Part shown: positions 9,627-20,759 of the stretch, piece by piece
Position numbering within the stretch: the first letter of the stretch is position 1
Layout of the letters: each line of letters opens with the position of its first letter
NCBI GenBank assembly: GCA_016271365.2
Contig: CM057453.1
Span: 1,092,668,001 to 1,092,732,000, forward strand
Reading direction: 5' to 3'
Source: Neoceratodus forsteri
Taxonomy: Eukaryota > Chordata > Ceratodontiformes > Ceratodontidae
Length of the DNA: 64,000 bases
Notes under the pieces: model-generated
Databases searched by the model: none
The model's input: only the letters and a program-made list of their open reading frames with translations
Told to the model about the DNA's origin: nothing
Made by a program: the position numbers and the translations under genes

Positions 9627-9959
9627 TTATTGCTTCAGGAACCATTCCTCAATACTGGAGAAGTTGAGCTGTAGTTGTTTCTGTAGGGCTACTGGGTCAG
9701 TGTCCCAGGTGAAGATTACTGCATTGTCCGCATATAGCAAGATTCTATCTGGGCAGACTAGGGGTAGATGATTAAGAAACATACTGAAAAGAAGCGGGCC
9801 AAGAACTGAGCCTTGCGGGACACCAGTTATAATTTTACGACAGTCTGAGAGTGTGCCATTGGTTTTGACTTGCTGCACACGGTTCGTGAGGTAACTCCAG
9901 AACCAATCAACTGTAATACTAGAGAGGCCGGCTAGGGACAATTGTTCCAAAAGTAGCAA
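9627..9959 (-). pseudogene. L2-type ORF2, palm with altered YADD box
   Basis: 110 codons of reverse transcriptase palm with the GVPQGSVLGPLLFSMFLN block (motif B) and the catalytic box written YADN instead of YADD, at about 9,719-9,735. Loss of the second aspartate would remove metal binding, so this copy would be inactive even without the frameshift that follows at its 3' end. Confidence 0.8.
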
Positions 9960-10205
9960 ATGAATAACAGTATCAAAAACTTTGATCAGGTCAATAAAGG
10001 CAGCCCCTACTATTTGACCCTGATCAACAGCCTTGTGGATAAAGCTAGTGAATTCAACGAGTGCAGTGGTGGTGCTGTGCCCTTTACGGAACCTATGTTG
10101 TTGGGGACACTGTATCTGGTGTTTTTCAATGTATTCTACAAGGTGGTCTGAGGATATTCATTCTAGAGCCTTGGATAGAGGGGGATGTAGTGGATTACAC
10201 TGACA

Positions 10206-11490
10206 TTGTCTTTCATTATTAACAATGGGCCAGAACAGAGGTGTTCTGCAAAGGCTTGGAGACCAAACAGAACAGCCCTCATCTCCAGAACATTGTTGTG
10301 GAGATCCAAGTCCAGGTTGGTCCATCCACAACCGCTTGGTCTGAAAAGGTCTCAGATGGGCACCCCGATCCTAACCCAGAGGCAACCATTGTGAGGATGT
10401 GCACTGGAGTCAGGAATAAAAAAGGGACACCCCGCAACAAGTGCTGGGGTTCCATCCACCAAATCAGTGACTTGCAAAGAGGAGATGCGACAAGAATCAT
10501 TTGTTACAGCTTGTTCGACAAATGATCCCACTGTACCTGAAGTATCCATAGCAGAATTCGCATATAGAGGTGGGCCAGGGGGACTATCATAACAGCAGTG
10601 CCAAAAGTCCCAGGAGATGGACCATGTCATGGATGGACGCACAATGGCTCCCTTGAAACAGCTGGCCTGGGGAACCAGGGCCTCGGCTCTGTCTGCAGAC
10701 AGAAATATGCTGCTCACTGCTGTGTCCAGCGCTTCCCCACGGTACTGTAGATGTTGACAGGGAATGAGTACATATTTTGGTAAACTGATCATAACAGCCA
10801 GGTCCATAAACAATTTTTGTGTTCTAGGTAATGTGTGTCAAACTACTTTCCTGGATGGGACCTTCAGTAGCCTGTCGTCCAGATAAGGGAAGACATAAAG
10901 CCCTTCCCTCCAGAGGGAGGCTGCCACAACCGCGAAACATTTGATAAATACTCATGGTGCTGAAGATGTGCCAAAAGGCAAGACTCGGAACTCATAATGT
11001 CTGCCTTCCAGCTTAAAGTGGAGGTACTACCTGTGGCATTTTCTGATTTTTACATGAAGGTAGACATCATGCATGTCCAGGGTGCACAGCCAATATCCCT
11101 TTTGTAATAGGAAGATGACAGCCTAAAGAGACACCATTTGAAACTTCTTGTATTCTATAAATCTGTTCAGGTCTCTGAGGTCCTGTATAGAGCACAGGTC
11201 TCCTGTCTGCTTGGGAACCAGGAAGTACCAGGAAGTACCTTAAATACAACCCCTCATTCCTTTCCTTGGGAGGGATAGACTCGAGCGCACTCTTTTAAAC
11301 TAGTGACTGCACTTTTTCTCTCGGTACTGGTAAGTAACCAGGAGGGAAATGAGAAGAAGTCAGAGGGTGAGCTGGAGGGTTGGACAGCAACTTCAGAGCA
11401 TGCACCTTTTCTACTATTTTATGGACCCACTCATCTGTGGTGATCTCCCTCCATTTTGACACATGAAGGGAGATCTTTCCTCTCACTCAT
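10206..11490 (-). pseudogene. DIRS A reverse transcriptase/RNase H, broken
   Basis: The region starts with a W.EITTDEWV block typical of the DIRS pre-RT segment (11,295-11,486) and carries the catalytic FPYLDDRL box near 10,872-10,895 with both aspartates. It ends in RNase H sequence with a NNVLEMRAVLFGLQAFAEHL stretch and an MKDN block next to 10,206. Frames change several times with stops between, so it is a pseudogene. The reverse transcriptase would have copied the element's RNA; RNase H would have removed it. Confidence 0.75.
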
Positions 11491-11819
11491 ACACCTGTGG
11501 GCAGCAGTGGGGGGGGGGAGTGGGGAGTCAGAAGGTACTGAAGGCAGCAGTGCTGCCTTGACCAATACCTTTGACTGCCTTAGTATGGGTACCAGGGGTT
11601 GGGGGACCTTGAAAGGAGACACCACTATGACCTCGGGACTGCTGATGGTAGCCACGGCCACCACAGCCTGTTGGTTTATAAAATTAACCCTGCCACATTT
11701 TCTGGCAGGGTTGAGGGATCAAGGATTTAACAAACCTTAATGTCAGTTTGGGTGACTGAAGCTCCCCAAGAGTATTATCTACATCTGGGCTAGACAGCTT
11801 GGAGCCTCTTAAAGGGCAT

Positions 11820-13400
11820 TCAGCATGGCTTGTTGTACAACAGTATCAAAACCAGCCAAAGCCAGGAATTTCTTCTGAGGCAGATGCCAGAGGCAGTAGT
11901 CCTGACGCATGCATCACAGGCATCATATGCTGAATGTAACAGATGGTTTCCGGTATCAATACCAGTTTTAATCCATTCACCCTTGGCAGGACTGTCTGGC
12001 AAAGCCTGAACAGTGGTCTTGGCAGATTTCCAGAGGCTATTCTGATATTTTATCTTACACACCTGATAATTTACAATGCGTATGCCCAAGGATGCAGAAG
12101 CATACGTCCATTTGCCTGTAACAACCAGCCTGTTGGATTCCTTGTTAGGAGACAAAGTACTTATGACTCTAGGGGCTCTACAGCGATCATGGGCAGCCAT
12201 GATCATCACAGAATCAGTTTCTGGCTGGACAACATAATAAGGCTTGACAGACGGTGCAGGGTACCATTTATCAGCCTTTCTAGGGACTGTAGGCAAGGTG
12301 TCTGGACTATGCAAAGCAGCAAAGGTAGCATCCTGTAATGTACGGTATACATGGGGCACCACAGTAGTAAGTATAGCTGCAACCTCCAATAATGCCATTA
12401 AATTTTTCTTATGGGAATCTTCCTCTACACTCTAACAGCCCATGACATCTTGGATTTTTTCTGAGCAAATCCTAAAATAAAGGGGTCTTCAGGAGGAGAA
12501 CTGGGGTTATAGACCACAAAATCCTCACTAGAAGAGGACAAGGTAGAGCTCGAAGAGAGAAGGGAGTCCTCCTTCAAAGGAATCGTCCTCCCTATCCTCA
12601 TCCTCCAAATCCTCCTCCATGTTTAGGAGATTAGGATTATTCTCCTCCTCCTCATCTTGAATGATGATGGGGGCAATCGGAGCCAGCAATGGAGGCGGTG
12701 GCTGTGATGGAGGAGTGGTAGGCATGCTTTTATGTCCCGTTGACAACGACAATACCAGCAGGGGGAGGCCTTGTTGAAAAGACTGTAGGCACCATCACTG
12801 GCAGTGACAGGAACAGGTGAAGAGACATTTCTGAAAATGACGCCAGCACAACCTGGGAGTCTATGCTGCTCATTACGTGGTCTGTGACTGCCATCATTGC
12901 TAGGACAGACCCCAACGATTGAGGTGGCATACCGACCATAGTAGGTATGCCAGCGCCAGATCCAAGCAACCTTGGTGTCTCCGCGATGGTTGTGGGGGGC
13001 CATAGTTGATGCTGCCAGAGTGGTTGACAACGAGAACTTACCCTCCTTCAAAGGAGACCTTGACCTCACTGGTGAAGCATTTTTCTCCCACTGCTTATGG
13101 TGATCGCTGGAGGAGAAAGGCTTCAATACTGATCTGTCCTTGTCCTTTTTTTTTTTCACTTTACTTTTCTCCAACTATTTCACTGATTGTGGTAGCAACA
13201 GTGTTGCCAAATGCCTGGGAGTATCTTTCCTGGTGAAGGATGGGAGTGAAGGAGAAGCAGGCTTTGAGCCTGTGGTCTTGGCTTGAGATTCCATGGCCTT
13301 GAGGGCAATGAAGGTTTCCAGAGGCTGCTTATGCTGTCTCCATGTGGCCTGGTTAAACCCCTGGCAAATCCTGCAGGCCCTTAGGCTGCAGGACAAGCAC
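11820..13400 (-). pseudogene. DIRS A gag-like region, broken
   Basis: Coding remnants upstream of the RT with an ASASLGIRIVNYQ block and an HSAYDACDACVR block (12,398-11,820), typical of DIRS gag proteins. A negatively charged stretch (DEEEENN, EEDLEDEDREDD) lies at about 12,600-12,650, and a cysteine pair (ACRICQ) near 13,370. Gag would package the element's RNA. Several frameshifts separate the pieces. Confidence 0.7.
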
Positions 13401-13511
13401 AGTCAGCAAACACACAAGGTGTGAGCGTCATCCATGTAGATCTTATATTGCAGGTACAGAACCTAAATAAGGTTCATTCAATGGCAGCATAGGAGGGACA
13501 TTGCTGATAAG

Positions 13512-14045
13512 AAAAAATTACTTACTATAGTAATCTTGTTTCTTCTAAGGGAGTCTTACTGTATTCTGATTAATGCAGTTAGCCCTTCCAGTTGAACTGC
13601 CCTGGAGATGAAAGAGTTAAAGCCTATTGTTAATAGTGGAACGTTCAATAGGCTCAAGCTCAGTTTTCAAAACACTGTCCCTGGTACATTCTATGTAACT
13701 GCCAAATTCTTATCAGCAAACTATGTTGATAATAGCAATAATGAGATAAACTAAGTTATGCTAATAAAAAGATATATTAAACCAATAAAAAATATCTAAC
13801 TTACGTAGTCAGGTGACTACAAACCCAATAAGGGCATAAAAAGGCTCAAGTCACAGATGCCCAGTGGTCCAGCATTTCTAAGAGTGACAGCTGGATTGCA
13901 GTGCCCCCAGGTTCTAGCAGGGGAGGCAGGGTGGGAGGTCAGAATACAGTAAAGATTCCATTGGAAGAAACAAGATTACTATGGTAAGTAATTTTTTTCT
14001 TCAAACCCCAGGAAGTCTTACTGTATTCTGACTAATGCAGACTAC
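13512..14045. repeat. DIRS B left terminal complex (ITR plus internal complementary region)
   Basis: The left ITR at 13,549-13,711 carries GTCTTACTGTATTCTGATTAATGCAG. Just outside it, AAAAAATTACTTACTATAGTAATCTTGTTTCTT (13,513-13,545) is inverted at 13,963-13,999. After that the start of the ITR recurs directly at 14,008-14,040. This is the DIRS arrangement in which a short internal segment is complementary to the ends and templates their joining. Confidence 0.8.
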
Positions 14046-15090
14046 CAAGCAGTGCCCCTTGAAGGTGGGCATAGAACCTACTTTGGGAATAGGCTCTGCA
14101 GTACTGCTGTGCCAAACCTGGCACCACTCCTAGCCTCGGTATCAAGGCAGTAGTGCTTGGTGAATGTATGAACAGTTTTCCAGGTAGCTTCTTTGCAGAT
14201 TTCAAGCAGGGAAACATCCCTTGCAGCTGCTATGGAGGCAGCTGTCCCCCGGTAGAGTGAGCCCTCAGGCCCATTGGTGGCCCCTTACTCCCTTACTCAG
14301 TTTGCCACAGCAGAACTGAATACAGGCCACAATCCATCGTGCAATGGTCCTTTTTGTGGCTGGCTTGCCCTTTCCCACTTTTCCACGGTGAGGAACAGCT
14401 GAGTACACTCATTCCTATAGCCCTTCGTCTGATCCAGATAGTAGCTGATACCCCTTTTTACATCCAGGCTATGCAGACTGTGCTCATCTGAGCTGGAATG
14501 GTCAGCAAAGAAGACAGGCAATGTAATGGACTGGTTCAAGTGAAACTCTGAGACCACTTTGGGAAGGAGCTTCCTATTTGTTCTGAGTACAATCTTATCT
14601 CTGTGGAGGGCAATGTAATTTGACTCCAGAGATAAGGCCTGTAGCTCACCGATTATTCTTGCTGAAGTGATAGCTACTAAAACACATTTTTCCACGTCAG
14701 GTATTTAAGCTGTGCTGAGGACATGGGTTCAAAAGGGGGCTGCATGAGCTGTGCTTTGCAGATGTTCAGGTCCCAGGAAGGGACAGGCTGTCTATGAGGA
14801 GGGTCAAGTGGAGCAACTCCTTAAAGAATTTCTTAAAAATGGCATTGGAAGCCGGGGAAGGGCCCTTCCCCGCTGAGAGGTAGGCAGAAACAGCTGCCAA
14901 ATGCACCTTGAGGGTAGAAGGCCGGAGGCCTAGAGAATGAAGGTGAGCCAAATAGTCCAGCGGGACTGCCAAGCCAGCTTCCTGTGGATCTGTATCCCTT
15001 TGGGAACACCAGACAGAGAACCTTTTCCACTTTGATATGTATGTCTTCTTGGTGGAAGGCTTTCTGGAGATCCTTAGGATGTCCATAACC
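14035..15090 (-). pseudogene. DIRS B tyrosine recombinase, broken
   Basis: A phage-integrase-like recombinase that would insert the circular DNA copy. The N-terminal core-binding part (15,086-14,766) has a KPSTKKTYISKWKRF start and an LRPSTLKVHLAAVSAYL stretch. The catalytic part (14,695-14,297) has the SARIIGELQALS box. The C-terminal end, in another frame (14,290-14,035), reads HSTGG where HSTR is expected, then EICKEATW and HTFTKHY with the candidate tyrosine. The arginine-to-glycine change and the frame breaks mean loss of function. Gene order after RT/RNase H is as in other DIRS elements. Confidence 0.8.
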
Positions 15091-15227
15091 CCTTCTGAGA
15101 CATGTAAGCCTCCATACTCTAAGTCCTCAAGAGCCAGGCCTTGAGCATGAGGGACCCAAGGTTGGGATATAGGATCCTCTCTTGGGAAGAGGCCAGAAGG
15201 TTGTGCCTCCTGGGGAGGCAGATTGAA

Positions 15228-16820
15228 CTAGTGACTGACATAGTCAGCAACACTGAGTAGCATGGCTGCCTGGCCCAGTCGGGGGCAGTAAGAATCATTG
15301 TCGCAGGCTGCTCCCTGAGCTTGGTCAGTACCTTGAATATCAGGGGGAAATGGAGGGAAGACATACAAGAACTTGCCTGTCCAATCCAGGCTCAAGACAT
15401 CCAAGGGTACTAAGCCCCTAACTGGTGGTCTGCAGCAGTACTGGGGCAACCGATGATTGTCTGGGGCTGCAAAGAGGTCCACCTCTGGGGTGCACCATCT
15501 CCTGAACACTGTCAGTAGGACTTGCCTGTTCAGAGTCCATTTGTGATGTTCTGACCTGAACCACCTTCCCTGCAGCAATGTGGCAAATGACTGTAGTGCT
15601 AGTAGCACTGTTCTGAGTTCCAGCAGGTTTATGTACAACAGAGATTCCTGCTTGATCCCTGTGCTATGTGGTGCCCTAGGTGCCCCCCCCACCCTAGGAG
15701 GGAGACATCCGTGGTCAGCACCATGGTCAGAGACTGTTGCGGAAAAGGGACCCCCATCCTGAGGCTGTCCTTGTCCTGCCACCACTGCAGAGCTTGTATC
15801 AGTGTGGAGGTCACTTGTACTACCTTTGACAGAGAATCCCTCCTCTGGGACCAAAAGGACCTTAGGTGGAACTGGATATCTCTTATCTGAAACCTGGCTC
15901 CTGGGACTACAGCAGTGGCTGCAGCCATATGGCCCAGGAGCTGGAGAAAATGCCTTGCTGGTTGAGGGATGTGCAGCTGGAAGGAGGCTACTAACTGGAT
16001 AATGCTGTCCACTCTTGACTGTGGTAGGATAGCTTTTGCCTGAATTGTGTCCAGCTCTGCCCCTATAAACTCTAGGAGCTGAACTGGCTTTAGAACTGAC
16101 TTCTTGAGATTGAGCAGGAACCCTAGAGACTGCAAGGTGTCCTGTGTTGTGAACAGAGATTCCTCTACCTGTTGAGGAGAATGACCCATAACTAGTCGGT
16201 CGTTCAGGTAAGGGAAGACTGTGACTCCTAACCTTCTCAGATGTGCCATAACCACTGTCTAGCACTTTGTGAAGGTTCTTGGTGCAGAGGACAGGCCGAA
16301 GGGCAAGGCCCTGAACTGATAATAACCTGATGGCAGGAGGTATTTTCTGTGAGACTGCCTGATGGGGGATGTGAAAATAGGTGTCCTTGAGGTCCAGGGA
16401 TGCCAACCAGTCCTGCTGTCTTAGAGTGGGAAGGATCAGAGCCAGGGTGAACATTTTGAATTTTGTTTTTGTAAGATGCTTGTTTAGGTATCTTAGGTCC
16501 AGAATGGGTCGCCACTCCCCATTTTTCTTCAAGGTTAGGAAGTACCGTGAATATAACCCTTTTCCCCTGTAACGGGATGGAACAGGTTCCACTGCCCTGT
16601 TTGCAGCAGAGTGGGCACTTCTGCCTCCAAGAGGGCTGTTTCTGATTTGGTGGCAGGGTTGAATAGTCTTGCTCTTATTTTTGGAAAAAACTTGAAGCGT
16701 AGAGAAAGACCCTGGCTTATTATTTCAAGGACCCACTTGTTTGTGGTAATGGTTTTCCATGCCTGGAAGTAATGAGCCAACCTGCCTCCTACTGGGGATG
16801 GGGGAAGCGACCCGAACAAT
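15228..16820 (-). pseudogene. DIRS B reverse transcriptase/RNase H, broken
   Basis: Starts with VGGRLAHYFQAW and a TTNKWVLEII block, then SRYFLTLKKNGEWRPILDLR and LNKHL (RT fingers), SLDLKDTYFHIP (motif A) and the catalytic box read as FPYLNDRLV at about 16,190-16,215, with asparagine in place of the first aspartate. RNase H follows with TTDVSLLGWGGHLG. The downstream part has an INLLELRTVLLALQSF block and a FAAPDNHRLPQ stretch. The main frame shifts between 16,255 and 15,630. The YLND change would by itself abolish activity. Confidence 0.85.
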
Positions 16821-16998
16821 CACCTCAGGGAGTCTGCTTGGCAGGGGTCCTGGGCTGAGGGCTAGGTCCACCACGGCCAGCACCTCTTCCGCCTCTACCC
16901 CTGAAGTAGCCTCTTTACTGCTGGTTGGCAGGGAAGGCCTGGGCCTGATAAAGAGACCTCTGATAAGGTCTGCCCCTGCCTCCCGTACTTTGCTGTCA

Positions 16999-18954
16999 TT
17001 AAGGAGTGGCAGCCTTCTCTTTGGCTGCAGCACTCTTGTAGGCCACTCTGTATTCATCCATCTTTTTCATGTAAGTCTTGGTTTGTTCCCCAAAAAGAGA
17101 ATTTTGGACTAGGAGAAAATCCAAAGCCTTAGTTTGAGTGTCTGGAGAGAGGTTAGTGCATCTTAGTCTTGCAAACCTCCTTTGAGATACAGCAGAGGCC
17201 ATGATCCTGGAAGCACTATCATTTGTATCCACGGCCACGTGGAACTGATATTTAGCTGCTTCCACTCCATTCTTAGCCAACTCCTCTAGGTCAGATGCCA
17301 GCTGAGGAGGAGCTTTGCTGGCCAATTCTTGGACAGAGTCCCATAAGGACTTTTGGTACCTGGAAACATTGGCCATGTAAGAAGCTTGCCTTATGCAGGA
17401 GGAAGCTCTCAAGTACCCCTTTTTAGCCAGGGAATCAATTTTCCTGGAGTCCTTCTCAGGAGAATGCGAAGCCAAGGGAATGCCTGCTTTCTCACAAGCA
17501 GCAGCCTGGACCACCTCTTCATGACTGCTGTGGTTAAACTGGAATTCAGTGCCATTGCCAGCCAAGGAATACCCCCTGTCCAGCTTCTTATCCACAGGTG
17601 CTACAGATGTTGGGGTGTGCAGGATTTTCAAAGTCTGTCTTTTTAGAGACATGGGGATCAAAAGTCTCTTGGAAGCAGGCACATCCATCATCTCCACATA
17701 GTCAGGCTCTTCGTCCTCCTCAGAAGCTTCCTGAGCAGGGAGCTCCAAAGCTTCTGCTACCTTTTTTTTATAAAGGCCTAATGAGAGGCAGGGTCCCCAC
17801 AGACACGAGGATGGGACTCAGGCTCCAGATGTTCTGGTGAAACCTCAGGTTCATTGGGCTCACCAGAATCATCCTCTTCTTCATCCTCTTCTTCCCACTT
17901 CTGTTCATAAAAGGGTTCTGACCCAAATGAACCACAGGGAAAAGCAGTACCCTGTGTGTGAACCAGAGTTTGGGTCTCTAAGCGCTGACCCGGTTCACCT
18001 GAACCCGTCTGTAGAGACTGGATAATCTGAATGGCTTTCTTTTCTTTATTTTTTAATTTATTTTTTTGCTGCCGGGCATCCCCAAGCCCCTCAAACAGGC
18101 TCGCCAGGCTCCGGCTGCCTGCCCCCTCATACTTGGGGCTTGCCCCCCCAAGTGGGGCCACCAGCAGCCGTCTTAGGTGGCTTAGAGGGGACAGAGCTGG
18201 AGCCGGCTCATTAGCGGTGGCCAGCATTTTTAGTGCTGAGATTCCCTCGGGGGCGGGGACGTGCTATGACGATCCGCGTCTGCCCGGCCCCCGGATGTGC
18301 TGGTGTCGATCGCTATGGATCCCATGGCCTCTGCCTGGGTCCTTATTGCGTCACACACTCAACCCCACCTCCCCCCAGAGTAGGAGACCAGTCCAGCAGA
18401 CGCTCAATCTACTCCCCCCAGCCAGCCCTCCGACTCCCGGATCCGTTCCCGAACCAGGGTCGTCGGCGTCGCAGACAGCAGCCATGCCGCTGTGCCAACG
18501 GGCCAGCTAATCTGAATGGCTTTTGCCATCTCTTCTGTGGTTGGAGCCGCAAGTGTTTGCTTTTGAGGTTCCGAATCGTCTGTTTTTCTTTTATTTTTAG
18601 CCGGAGGCATTTCAAGGCCCGAGTCAGTGGCTCTTTTACTTGCGGAGGTTTCACCCTGATCAGAGGGCACCCCGTCTGATTCCACCAGTTTATCCTTAGT
18701 AGTGGAAGCGGACTGACTTTCCGTGTCAGTTGCTTTATCAGCAGTTCTCTCCTGCAGTCTATCCAAGTGCCTATTAAGCATAGACTGAGGGAAATTTTTA
18801 CAAATTTCACAATCTGCCTGAAGGTGGTCAGACCCAAGGCAGAAAACCCAGACCAGATGCGGATCAGCTTTGGCAAATGGTTCACCGCACTTGGTACAAT
18901 GCTGAAACCCAGTGGGGCCAGTTCTTTTCTATGGTTTCTGTGACATGACAACAA
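16999..18954 (-). pseudogene. DIRS B gag-like ORF, split by a SINE
   Basis: Three pieces in order on the minus strand. 18,954-18,524 is rich in K, E, S and T. 18,022-17,778 has an acidic EEEDEEEDDSGE run. 17,748-16,999 is the conserved gag domain with SSCIRQASYMANVSRYQKSL and a SRIMASAVSQRRFARLR stretch. The first two were once contiguous: the codons for KAIQI are duplicated either side of the SINE because they lie in its target duplication. Gag would coat the element's RNA. A frame change near 17,760 adds to the damage. Confidence 0.75.
18039..18507 (-). mobile_element. tRNA-derived SINE in DIRS B gag, with 16-bp TSD
   Basis: The element is flanked by TAATCTGAATGGCTTT at 18,023-18,038 and again at 18,508-18,523, an exact target duplication. 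Read leftward, the head has TTGGCACAGCGGC (A box) and CTGGTTCGGGAACG (B-box position), followed by GGGGGGAGTAGATTGAGCGTCTG. The end is a T-rich (A-tail) run at 18,039-18,067. About 470 bp and CpG-rich, so possibly one of the younger copies. Confidence 0.92.
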
Positions 18955-19360
18955 CCGAGAAAAAAATGGTCTTTAACACTTATCCACAGTGGGCAGTTTA
19001 GACCTGGATAAGCGAACATATTTGGTAAACAGCCAGTTTAGCAGTTGAAGAGAAAACCGAGAAGAAAAACTGGGTTTTCTTACCAAAAGTCTACTGGTCC
19101 TTCAAAACAGTAATTATTACAATAGAGTTTACCTTAAAGATTAGAAGAAAATCATCGGTTTCCTCACGGTTGCGAAAACCGATCAGAAACCGAAAAACTT
19201 ACCAGAAAGTAGAAACCCTAGTCTAGTCTAACCTGTAACGGAAGGACAGAGGTTTGAAAATGAAACTAAAATAAATGGTGGTTATAAAAAACAATGAATC
19301 CTGTACTTCAGTCAAAGGAGCTGAGGAAAATTCTCCGAGGCACCTTCACAGGCAGGCAGA

Positions 19361-19512
19361 GTAAAGAATCTGGCAGTTACACTGAATGTACCAGGAACAG
19401 TGGTTTGAAAACCGAGCTTCAGCCTATTGAATGTTTCACTATTAACATATAGGCTTTAACTCTTTCATCTCGGCTAACTGCATTAGTCAGAATACAGTAA
19501 GACTTCCTGGGG
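19361..19512. repeat. DIRS B right inverted terminal repeat
   Basis: The reverse complement of this segment matches 13,549-13,711 through GTCTTACTGTATTCTGA, TAATGCAGTTAGCC, GATGAAAGAGTTAAAGCCTAT, CAATAGGCT and CTGGTACATTC. The left copy has an additional patch of about 14 bp (CTTCCAGTTGAACTGCCCTG area). Confidence 0.88.
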
Positions 19513-20150
19513 TTTAAGTAGAAAAACGAAATTGTAGAAATTATGGCATTTCTCTGCAGGTCTGATGATTGGTCGACAGTGGAAGAAAGAACTGAGGATC
19601 TAGGGGGACACCCACATCTTATGGCGTCAATGCTGCACATCATCATGGGTGGCCCCCAGCTAACAAAAGATTCCGAGTGGCCTTGACGCCAACAGCTTAC
19701 AGTTCCAAAGGTGTGGCCCACTGGAGGAGATGTCCTTAATGAAGATCAAGGGTAACAATTCTGATACATTGAATTCAGAACACATTGACAGCTCGCTGGG
19801 TTCACTTGTGAAAATCACATGTAGCCTACTCAAGAAGGTGACCTTTTAGCCTATATTGGAAGGCTCCTTGAGTCCTTGCTTGTCTTATATGCATTAGTAA
19901 TGAGTTTCATACCTTACACGCTATGAATCTGAATGATTGTTGTCCCATACAGGTTTTACTAACCAAGAAATTATTCACTGAAGATCTTAACTGCATGTTT
20001 ATTAATTTATTTCAATTACTGCTGTACTATGCCATTGTCCTACTGCTGTACCATGTTACTGTTGTGCATCCATTTACTGCCTGTTGCTATTGTTTACTGA
20101 TCGGTTCCTTGTTGCATATCATGTTCTTTGTTACTTTGCCTGTTATTCAA
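19513..20150. other. Unassigned; possibly leader of DIRS A or 5' flank of the L2 tail
   Basis: 19,513-19,900 holds a minus-strand open stretch without a known domain. Since DIRS B may have landed in DIRS A, this could be the displaced 5' end of A, but I found no repeat match to prove it. From 19,920 the sequence is T-rich and drifts into the minisatellite words (ACTGTACTATG...), so it belongs with the L2-type tail. Confidence 0.35.
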
Positions 20151-20630
20151 TTGACTGTACTATGTATTGTGACCTGTCCTGTATTTCAATTGATTGTATT
20201 ATGTATTGTGACTTGTCCTGTATTTCAATTGATTGTACTATGCATTGTGACCTGTCCTGTATTTCAATTGATTGTACTATGTATTGTGACCTGTCCTGTA
20301 TTTCAGTTGATTGTACTATGTATTGTGACCCGTCCTGTATTTCAATTGATTGTACTATGTATTGTGACCTGTCCTGTATTTCAATTGATTGTACTATGTA
20401 TTGTGACCAGTCCTGTATTTCAATTGATTGTACTATGTATTGTGACCTGTCCTGTATTTCAATTGATTGTACTATGTATTGTGACCTGTCCTGTATTTCA
20501 ATTGATTGTACTATGTATTGTGACCTGTCCTGTATTTCAATTGTGACCTGTCCTGTATTTCAATTGATTGTATTATGTATTGTGGCTTGTCCTGTATTTC
20601 AATTGATTGTACTATGTATTATGACTTGTA
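20151..20630 (+). repeat. 39-bp minisatellite, about 12 units
   Basis: Ten full units from 20,151 to about 20,540 have the consensus TTGATTGTACTATGTATTGT plus GACCTGTCCTGTATTTCAA. A shortened unit and two more follow. Most units differ by one or two bases. Because 39 is divisible by 3, the array stays open in several frames and gives a false 200-residue hydrophobic protein repeating 13 residues. The last unit runs into the L2-type tail at 20,640. Confidence 0.95.
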
Positions 20631-20639
20631 CTCTCTCGA

Positions 20640-20705
20640 GTCGTGCCTGAAAATAGGCATTTCTTATGTCTTGTGCACTTACCAAAAATAAATAAATAAA
20701 TAAAT
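20640..20705 (+). mobile_element. L2-type LINE 3' tail, copy 1
   Basis: GTCGTGCCTGAAAATAGGCA followed by a GTGCACTTACC block and (AAATA)n. The same tail occurs at 46,689-46,775 and 56,194-56,270, the last directly behind an L2-type ORF2 with its 3' UTR. TGCCT-GAAAAT-AGGCA can form a 5-bp hairpin just before the repeat tail. Confidence 0.8.
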
Positions 20706-20759
20706 GAGTCCCATGCACTTTTCTACTGCTTCAATAATGCATTTAAGTATTCAGGGGTG

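Larger units (their letters stand above)
8903..10150 (-). mobile_element. L2-type LINE, reverse transcriptase part
   Basis: A minus-strand non-LTR element of the CR1/L2 group, covering the palm, thumb and C-terminal region. Two open pieces, 9,627-9,959 and 8,903-9,619, join through one frameshift near 9,623. Upstream, 9,960-10,150 reads into more of the palm. The copy replaces or interrupts the 3' end of the DIRS element that stops at about 10,206. No 3' tail is visible before 8,903. Confidence 0.8.
10206..13500 (-). mobile_element. DIRS-type element A, 3'-truncated
   Basis: Minus-strand remnants in DIRS order: gag-like region (13,400-11,820), linker, reverse transcriptase (11,490-10,820) and RNase H (10,500-10,206). 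The tyrosine recombinase that should follow is missing, because the element is cut by the L2 LINE at about 10,206. The right side abuts the left end of DIRS element B at about 13,500-13,549. Confidence 0.75.
13549..19512 (-). mobile_element. DIRS-type element B, nearly full length
   Basis: A 6-kb tyrosine-recombinase retrotransposon with both inverted termini. On the minus strand: 5' leader (19,360-18,955), gag-like region (18,954-16,999), reverse transcriptase/RNase H (16,820-15,228), tyrosine recombinase (15,090-14,035) and the terminal complex. DIRS elements circularise through these repeats and integrate by recombinase rather than by a DDE integrase. A SINE interrupts gag at 18,039-18,507. 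Frameshifts in gag, RT and recombinase make it dead. Confidence 0.88.

Noticed and set aside
20151..20630. CRISPR-like array of direct repeats
   Set aside because: Units follow each other without unique spacers and the genome is eukaryotic; it is a minisatellite.
19923..20650. Long open frames of about 190-207 codons with a 13-residue hydrophobic repeat
   Set aside because: They are produced by the 39-bp minisatellite, whose unit length is a multiple of three; no start context, domain or conservation.
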